From positions 186,001 through 250,000 of the forward strand of contig JBAZUB010000002.1 of the NCBI GenBank assembly GCA_041661625.1: DNA of 64,000 bases. The letters are read 5' to 3'. The notes below the pieces were generated by a model. It did no database searches and was not told where the DNA came from. It was given only the letters and a program-made list of their open reading frames with translations. The DNA comes from Patescibacteria group bacterium (GTDB lineage Bacteria > Patescibacteriota > Patescibacteriia > JAHIZJ01). Shown piece by piece: positions 59,655 through 64,000 of the stretch. The translations under genes were made by a program, and so were the position numbers. Within the stretch, counting starts at the first letter, position 1. Every line of letters starts with the position of its first letter.

Positions 59655-60308
59655 ATGAAACGAACCGTAATACTAGTAGCCGCATTTATTCTGCTGGTAG
59701 GCGGAGGCAGCCTGCTGTATCGCCAGTCGTCCAACTCAAGTCCGGAACTTAAATCTAATAACGTAAAAGGAGCCTCTACGACCATGGAAAATAGCGCCGC
59801 GTCTGACCAGACCGCCAAGTTAGCCAATCTGCCTGTGGTAACCGTGGAAACGAACCTGGGTACTTTTAAGATCAAGCTATATACAAGGGAAGCGCCGGAG
59901 CTGGCCAAGAATTTTATTGAATTAGCGCGCAGCGGTTATTATAACGGCCTGACCTTTCACCGGATCATACCGGGCTTTGTGGCGCAGGGCGGCGATCCGA
60001 AGGGTGATGGTACCGGAGGGCACAGCTACAAGGGCGAGGGTAGTGGGCTGGCTGATGAGCCGGGCGCCTTGAATTTAAAACATATCCGTGGCGCGGTGGC
60101 CTGGGCCAAGTCATCGTTGCCAAATTCGATCGGCAGCCAGTTCTATGTCGCGCTGGATAACCTGACTCAGCTGGACGGCGGCTACTCGGTATTCGGCCAA
60201 GTGGTTGAAGGCATGGATGTAATCGACAAGATAGCCGGTGTGCGTACGGACTCGGCCAATAAGCCGGTCAACCCGGTGGTTATGAGCCAGGTAACCGTAT
60301 CCGAATAG
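59655..60308 (+). CDS. Anchored cyclophilin-type peptidyl-prolyl isomerase
   Basis: 217 residues. N-terminal helix (VILVAAFILLVGGGSLLY), a Ser/Asn-rich linker, then a cyclophilin domain from about residue 60: VETNLGTFKIKLYTREAPEL, GLTFHRIIPGFVAQGGDPKG (catalytic Arg in FHRI, Gln in VAQGG), GSQFYVALDN and LDGGYSVFGQVVEG. It helps fold exported proteins by prolyl cis-trans isomerisation on the outer face of the membrane. Housekeeping-type signals. The next gene is 17 bases downstream. Confidence 0.95.
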   Translation: MKRTVILVAAFILLVGGGSLLYRQSSNSSPELKSNNVKGASTTMENSAASDQTAKLANLPVVTVETNLGTFKIKLYTREAPELAKNFIELARSGYYNGLTFHRIIPGFVAQGGDPKGDGTGGHSYKGEGSGLADEPGALNLKHIRGAVAWAKSSLPNSIGSQFYVALDNLTQLDGGYSVFGQVVEGMDVIDKIAGVRTDSANKPVNPVVMSQVTVSE

Positions 60309-60325
60309 ATATTAATTAATCAATC

Positions 60326-60781
60326 ATGACTGACACACCGAAGAAACTGCGCCGCTCTCGACAGGATCGGGTCATTGCCGGTGTCTGCGGCGGTTTAGCT
60401 GAGTACCTAGCGATTGATTCGACCATTGTCAGAATTGTGTTCGCGCTTTTGACTGTGATACCGAATGGGGTTGGATTGCTGGCTTATATTATCCTGGCGA
60501 TCGTGGTGCCGGAAGAGCCAGTCATCGAAACCGCCGCTTCGGATGGTGGACACGATTCGGCTGGCTATGTCCGAGTTACCAATGGCCGGGTGGAAACATC
60601 AGAAAATACCAGCTGGCTGTCGCAACGGCGGAATATAATAGGATTGGTGATAATTGTGCTGGGAGTGGCGTCCTTAATGAAAGCTACCATACCCAGTTTG
60701 ATCTGGGCGGATCACGTGTTTTGGCCGATGATGGTGATTTTGATCGGCATATATTTGATATTTACCACTAAACGCAAATAG
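60326..60781 (+). CDS. PspC-domain protein
   Basis: 151 residues. PspC domain: KKLRRSRQDRVIAGVCGGLA, EYLAIDSTIVRIVFALLTV and LLAYIILAIVVPEEP. A second hydrophobic pair near the end (IIGLVIIVLGVASLMKA, FWPMMVILIGIYLIF) is of the LiaI/LiaF type. PspC proteins sense or resist envelope stress, often with PspA or a LiaRS-type system; none of those partners is here. It abuts the next gene with no gap (TAG then ATG). Confidence 0.9.
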   Translation: MTDTPKKLRRSRQDRVIAGVCGGLAEYLAIDSTIVRIVFALLTVIPNGVGLLAYIILAIVVPEEPVIETAASDGGHDSAGYVRVTNGRVETSENTSWLSQRRNIIGLVIIVLGVASLMKATIPSLIWADHVFWPMMVILIGIYLIFTTKRK

Positions 60782-61822
60782 ATGGATGAGCCCAATAAAC
60801 CAGTGAGCGAAACGCCGCCGCCTGAACCAGCGGCCGAACACCAAACGAACGTGCCTCAACCAGAAACGCCGGTCACAGACAATCAACTCAAAAGCGAAGT
60901 AATCAAAGAGATCCATCACCATCACTACGAACCAAAGCGCGGTATCGGTTTGGGTCGGTTGCTGATTGGCTTGGTGTTGGTCATGGTAGGCTTGGCATAC
61001 CTGGGTAATTCGACCGGCTGGTTTCATATTAACATTGATCTATGGCGCCTCTGGCCGTTATTGATTGTTATCTTAGGTCTGTCGATGCTGTCGCGGCGGG
61101 GTTGGGTAGCCTGGCTGATCGGCGCGATTGTTACCATGGTTGTCCTGGGTGCGGTGGCTCTAGCTCTGTTTTCTAATACGTCATTTGGCAATCGAGACAT
61201 AGTGCAGAAAGACATCGCGATTGATAAAATCACCGGCGCGGAAAAAGCCACGATCTCGATTGATACGGGCGCCGGCCAATTGATCATAGCGGGCGGTGCC
61301 GACCGGGTGGTGAATGGGACATTTGAATCAAACTATGCCGATCTCGCAACCGAATCAACGTTAAGCGGCACCGAACAAAGCGTTGAGATTTCAGCCAAGG
61401 GCAAATGGAGCGGATTTGGCAATCATCGCAATGATTTGGATCTGAAATTGATGTCTGACCTACTAACGGAACTATCAATCGACTCCGGAGCCAGCGATAT
61501 GAATTTGGACTTGCGTACGATCATGGCCAGCCGGATCAGCATCGATACCGGCGCTTCGGATCTGGAATTACATCTGGGCGACCGAGCGACGTTGACCAAT
61601 GTGAAGGTTAAGGCCGGCGCCAGTTCGGTGGCGATTACCGTACCGACCGCCGTTGGGGTTCGGCTCAAGCTCGATGCCGGTGTGTCGTCAAAGGATATCG
61701 ACAACGACATCAAGCGCGTCGATGATCAGAATTACCAGACCGACGATTATGACACGGCGGATAAAAAGATTGAACTCGACCTTGATCTGGGCGTGGCCAG
61801 TTTCGAATTAAAACAGGAATAG
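60782..61822 (+). CDS. LiaF-like envelope-stress protein with toastrack-type beta domain
   Basis: 346 residues. A Pro/Glu-rich cytoplasmic head ends in a His-rich stretch (KEIHHHHYEPKRG). Then come four helices, including LLIGLVLVMVGLAYLGNSTG, LWPLLIVILGLSML and VAWLIGAIVTMVVLGAVALAL. Last is an external all-beta domain of about 190 residues with repeating ISIDTGASDLELHLG-like strands (SIDTGAGQLIIAGG, LSIDSGASDMNLDL, VKAGASSVAITVP). This repeats the LiaF/DUF2154 and toastrack layout found with PspC. Likely senses or protects membranes; exact ligand unknown. Confidence 0.85.
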   Translation: MDEPNKPVSETPPPEPAAEHQTNVPQPETPVTDNQLKSEVIKEIHHHHYEPKRGIGLGRLLIGLVLVMVGLAYLGNSTGWFHINIDLWRLWPLLIVILGLSMLSRRGWVAWLIGAIVTMVVLGAVALALFSNTSFGNRDIVQKDIAIDKITGAEKATISIDTGAGQLIIAGGADRVVNGTFESNYADLATESTLSGTEQSVEISAKGKWSGFGNHRNDLDLKLMSDLLTELSIDSGASDMNLDLRTIMASRISIDTGASDLELHLGDRATLTNVKVKAGASSVAITVPTAVGVRLKLDAGVSSKDIDNDIKRVDDQNYQTDDYDTADKKIELDLDLGVASFELKQE

Positions 61823-61882
61823 TCATGCCGGTCCGTTGGTTAGAAACTGGCAGGTTTGAAGGTACGAGGTTTCCCCGAGATG

Positions 61883-61891
61883 TGCTATACT
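61883..61891 (+). promoter_or_regulatory. Extended -10 promoter of the 61920-gpmI pair
   Basis: TGCTATACT, 29 bases before the first start codon. Confidence 0.65.
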
Positions 61892-61919
61892 GGCAGCAGT
61901 AGCATTAATTGCCCGAGCC

Positions 61920-62180
61920 ATGACCGAGGTTAAGCAAAAGACAATTGAGCAATATTTCCTCGAAATCTCCGTGCCGGAAGATAAGCGCGAAAAGGTTATT
62001 ATGTGCACTACCCGGCAGATTTACTCCCGAAACCAAGATGTGATTGCATGGGAAAAAGAACCCGACGCGGCCGAAAAGGAAAAGCTATCGGCCAAGATAG
62101 CCGAAAGTGACGCGGCTATTCTACAGCGCATCACCAACATAATAAACGGCCAAGAACCAGACCTGCATTATGAGTTCTAA
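61920..62180 (+). CDS. Small hypothetical protein ahead of gpmI
   Basis: 86 residues, charged, helical (PDAAEKEKLSAKIAESDAAI, LQRITNIINGQEPDL). Its end overlaps the gpmI start by 11 bases, so it shares the transcript and probably translation coupling. No motif recognised. Confidence 0.65.
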   Translation: MTEVKQKTIEQYFLEISVPEDKREKVIMCTTRQIYSRNQDVIAWEKEPDAAEKEKLSAKIAESDAAILQRITNIINGQEPDLHYEF

Positions 62181-63747
62181 TCCAGTTGTCCTGATTATCA
62201 TGGACGGCTGGGGGGTGGCCGCTCCGTCACGAGGAAATACGACGACGCTGGCGCGGTTGCCATTTTTTGATTACATATTAGCCAACTATCCCACCATGAC
62301 GCTGGAAGCAGCCGGCTTGAGCGTCGGTTTGCCGTGGGGCGAGATGGGCAATTCCGAGGTCGGACACCTTACCATCGGGTCCGGCCGCATAGTCTATCAG
62401 AGCTTGACTCGGATCACCCAAGCGATTGAGAGTGGAGCATTTTTTAAGAACTCGGCGTTTCTGTCTGCGATTGAACATGTTAAAAAGAACCAAAGCAAAC
62501 TACACCTGATCGGCCTCTTGGGATTGGGCGGTGTTCATGCCCACCAGATGCACATGGAGAGCTTATTGCAACTGGCCCAAGACAATGGTGTGCCGGAAAC
62601 TTATCTGCATTTATTCTTGGATGGACGGGACGCGGCGCGTAATTCCGCCACCCAGTATTTGGAAATACTCCAGCAGCGCATCACCGAAAAGAAATACGGC
62701 CGAATCGCCAGCCTGGTCGGCCGCTACTGGGCGATGGATCGGGATAACAAATGGGAGCGTACCAAACGGGCTTACGATTTGTTGACTGCCGGAACCGCCG
62801 ATGTACGCGGCACGGATCCTATGGCGTTAATCAAGGAATCATATCAACGGGAGGTATACGATGAGGAAATCGAACCCACTCTCATCACCGACGGTGATCA
62901 GCCGGTAGCAACGATAGGTGATAACGATGCAGTGATCTACGTAAATTTTCGAGCGGATCGAGCTCGGCAGCTGACTCAGGCTTTTGTGACGGATGATTTC
63001 AAAGGATTTGAACGAACCAAGAAACTGGCCAATCTTTGCTTCGTCACCATGACGGAATATCAGAAAGATTTGCCGGTGTTGGTGGCATATCCGCGCGAAT
63101 ACATTCGTGAGCCGCTAGCCAAGGTGGTCAGCGACAGCGGCGCGAAGCAGCTGCACGTAGCCGAGACTGAAAAATACGCTCACGTGACATTTTTTATCAA
63201 TGGCATGCAGGAAGCCAGTTTTCCAGGCGAGGATCGCGTGTTAATACCCTCGCCGTTAGTTGATTCTTATGCCAAGACGCCCAGCATGTCCGGTCAATTA
63301 ATCACCGAGGCGGTAGTCAAGGGCCTCAATCAAGGTGATTACGGGCTGATTATCGTAAACTTTGCCAACCCCGATATGGTCAGCCACACCGGTGATATTC
63401 AGGCATCGATAGCTGCGTTGGAAGCGGACGACCAGTATTTGAAAGAAATCGTAACGACCGCGCTAAGTCACGATGGCACGGTGGCAATAACGTCTGATCA
63501 CGGGAATTGCGAAGAGGTTATGAAACTGCAAACCGGCGAACTCGACAAAGAACACAGCACCCGGCCGGTGCCGCTGATTATTATCAACAACCAACTGCAG
63601 GGAAAATATCCGCCGATTACGCGGGATCAGATGTATACGTTGAAAAGCCGCGGGACGCTGACCGATGTGGCGCCCACCGTGCTGGGGCTGATGCATTTGA
63701 ACAAGCCCAAAGAAATGACCGGCATTAACCTGATAAAGATTATCTAG
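62170..63747 (+). CDS. gpmI: 2,3-bisphosphoglycerate-independent phosphoglycerate mutase
   Basis: Interconverts 3- and 2-phosphoglycerate. Two-metal alkaline-phosphatase-like domain: VLIIMDGWGVA at the start, nucleophile Ser in MGNSEVGHLTIGSGR, metal ligands in LFLDGRD, FRADRARQLT, NFANPDMVSHTG, and ITSDHGNCEEV; AKTPSMSG and STRPVPLIIINN follow. 525 residues, normal. With PEP synthase, this marks lower glycolysis/gluconeogenesis. The small gene before it overlaps by 11 bases. Confidence 0.97.
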   Translation: MSSNPVVLIIMDGWGVAAPSRGNTTTLARLPFFDYILANYPTMTLEAAGLSVGLPWGEMGNSEVGHLTIGSGRIVYQSLTRITQAIESGAFFKNSAFLSAIEHVKKNQSKLHLIGLLGLGGVHAHQMHMESLLQLAQDNGVPETYLHLFLDGRDAARNSATQYLEILQQRITEKKYGRIASLVGRYWAMDRDNKWERTKRAYDLLTAGTADVRGTDPMALIKESYQREVYDEEIEPTLITDGDQPVATIGDNDAVIYVNFRADRARQLTQAFVTDDFKGFERTKKLANLCFVTMTEYQKDLPVLVAYPREYIREPLAKVVSDSGAKQLHVAETEKYAHVTFFINGMQEASFPGEDRVLIPSPLVDSYAKTPSMSGQLITEAVVKGLNQGDYGLIIVNFANPDMVSHTGDIQASIAALEADDQYLKEIVTTALSHDGTVAITSDHGNCEEVMKLQTGELDKEHSTRPVPLIIINNQLQGKYPPITRDQMYTLKSRGTLTDVAPTVLGLMHLNKPKEMTGINLIKII

Positions 63748-63752
63748 CGCAT

Positions 63753-64000
63753 ATGCCCGAATTTAACTACTCACAAATTACCAAATATCTCTATCTAGGC
63801 AGCCGGTTTTACGATTCCAAGAATATGGAGATGGTGGTGCGGGACGGAATTAGGGCGGTGGTGGACTTGAACTTGGAAAAGATGGATCGACCAAGAAATT
63901 TGCTGGCCTATCTCTGGTTGCCGGCTCGGGACTTCAGCCCGCCATCGGTTGAACAATTTTTTATCGGTATCGACTTTATCGATCATTTGGTACGTCGTCG
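63753..64000 (+). CDS. Dual-specificity-phosphatase-like protein, N-terminal part (cut by window end)
   Basis: Begins six bases after the gpmI stop with ATG 63753 and is open to the last base. About 82 residues are visible: ITKYLYLGSRFYDSKNMEM, DGIRAVVDLNLEKMD, AYLWLPARDFSPPSVEQFF. This is the opening of the DSP/PTP fold (the 'I...LYLGS' strand, the GI-x-AVVDLN strand, and the LPARDFSPPS turn before a helix). The HCxxGxxR catalytic loop would lie beyond the window, so activity cannot be judged. Confidence 0.75.
   Translation, partial: MPEFNYSQITKYLYLGSRFYDSKNMEMVVRDGIRAVVDLNLEKMDRPRNLLAYLWLPARDFSPPSVEQFFIGIDFIDHLVRR

Overview
The window reads as a chromosome segment of a small-genome bacterium, most likely of the Candidate Phyla Radiation (Patescibacteria). 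This is inferred from gene content and style, not from a marker tree. Supporting points are many one-helix or few-helix membrane-anchored orphans, an anchored giant propeller/fibronectin protein, a short prolyl-tRNA synthetase, tight ATGA-overlapping gene pairs, many housekeeping genes with no visible Shine-Dalgarno sequence, and TGA used as a normal stop. There is no rRNA, CRISPR array, transposase or integrase gene.

Layout. 1-5002: end of uvrA, a GT39-like membrane glycosyltransferase, a nucleotidyltransferase-like gene and an O-antigen-ligase-like gene. 5113-8627: an orphan lipoprotein and the CIRCE-controlled groES-groEL operon. 8628-9170: repeats. 9170-14293: small orphans, two small membrane proteins, PEP synthase, and a pair of ~100-residue orphans. 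14439-17710: tRNA-Ser, an SRPBCC protein, a NADAR protein, a methyltransferase and a ROK-like protein. 17784-26765: a ~3000-residue surface protein. 26850-31090: a MacB/FtsX-type ABC pair, a LOG-like protein and small anchored proteins. 31198-34351: dnaG and rpoD. 34372-34791: tRNA-Asn and an exact partial copy of it carrying four insertions. 35172-39858: orphans around a nitrate/sulfonate/taurine-type ABC operon. 40622-49721: Fic protein, a second MacB-type pair, orphans, and an AbrB regulator in front of a heterodimeric ABC exporter. 49750-55653: orphan units, a small membrane protein, a C39-peptidase-like surface protein and DedA. 55830-59428: two units that code for little or nothing, around proS. 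59655-64000: cyclophilin, PspC/LiaF-like envelope-stress genes, gpmI and the start of a dual-specificity-phosphatase-like gene.

Three layers stand out. First, there are two kinds of gene. Housekeeping genes mostly lack a Shine-Dalgarno sequence and often have extended -10 (TGnTATAAT) promoters. About a dozen unrecognised single genes or pairs carry their own TTGACA-type promoter, a strong GGAGG site and usually a hairpin terminator. Second, palindromes are abundant. Five copies of a family with fixed outer arms (CGTAGGYG / CRCCTACG) and changing inner arms that still pair all lie beside these orphan units. Third, both tRNA genes are enclosed by flanks that extend the acceptor stem to about 21 pairs, and the second tRNA-Asn copy is base-for-base identical to the first apart from one T and four insertions, one in or beside each loop.

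The envelope theme (glycosyltransferases, anchored giant protein, exporters, PspC/LiaF-like operon, cyclophilin, DedA) together with PEP synthase and gpmI fits a surface-focused, fermentative or host-dependent lifestyle. That last step is inference.
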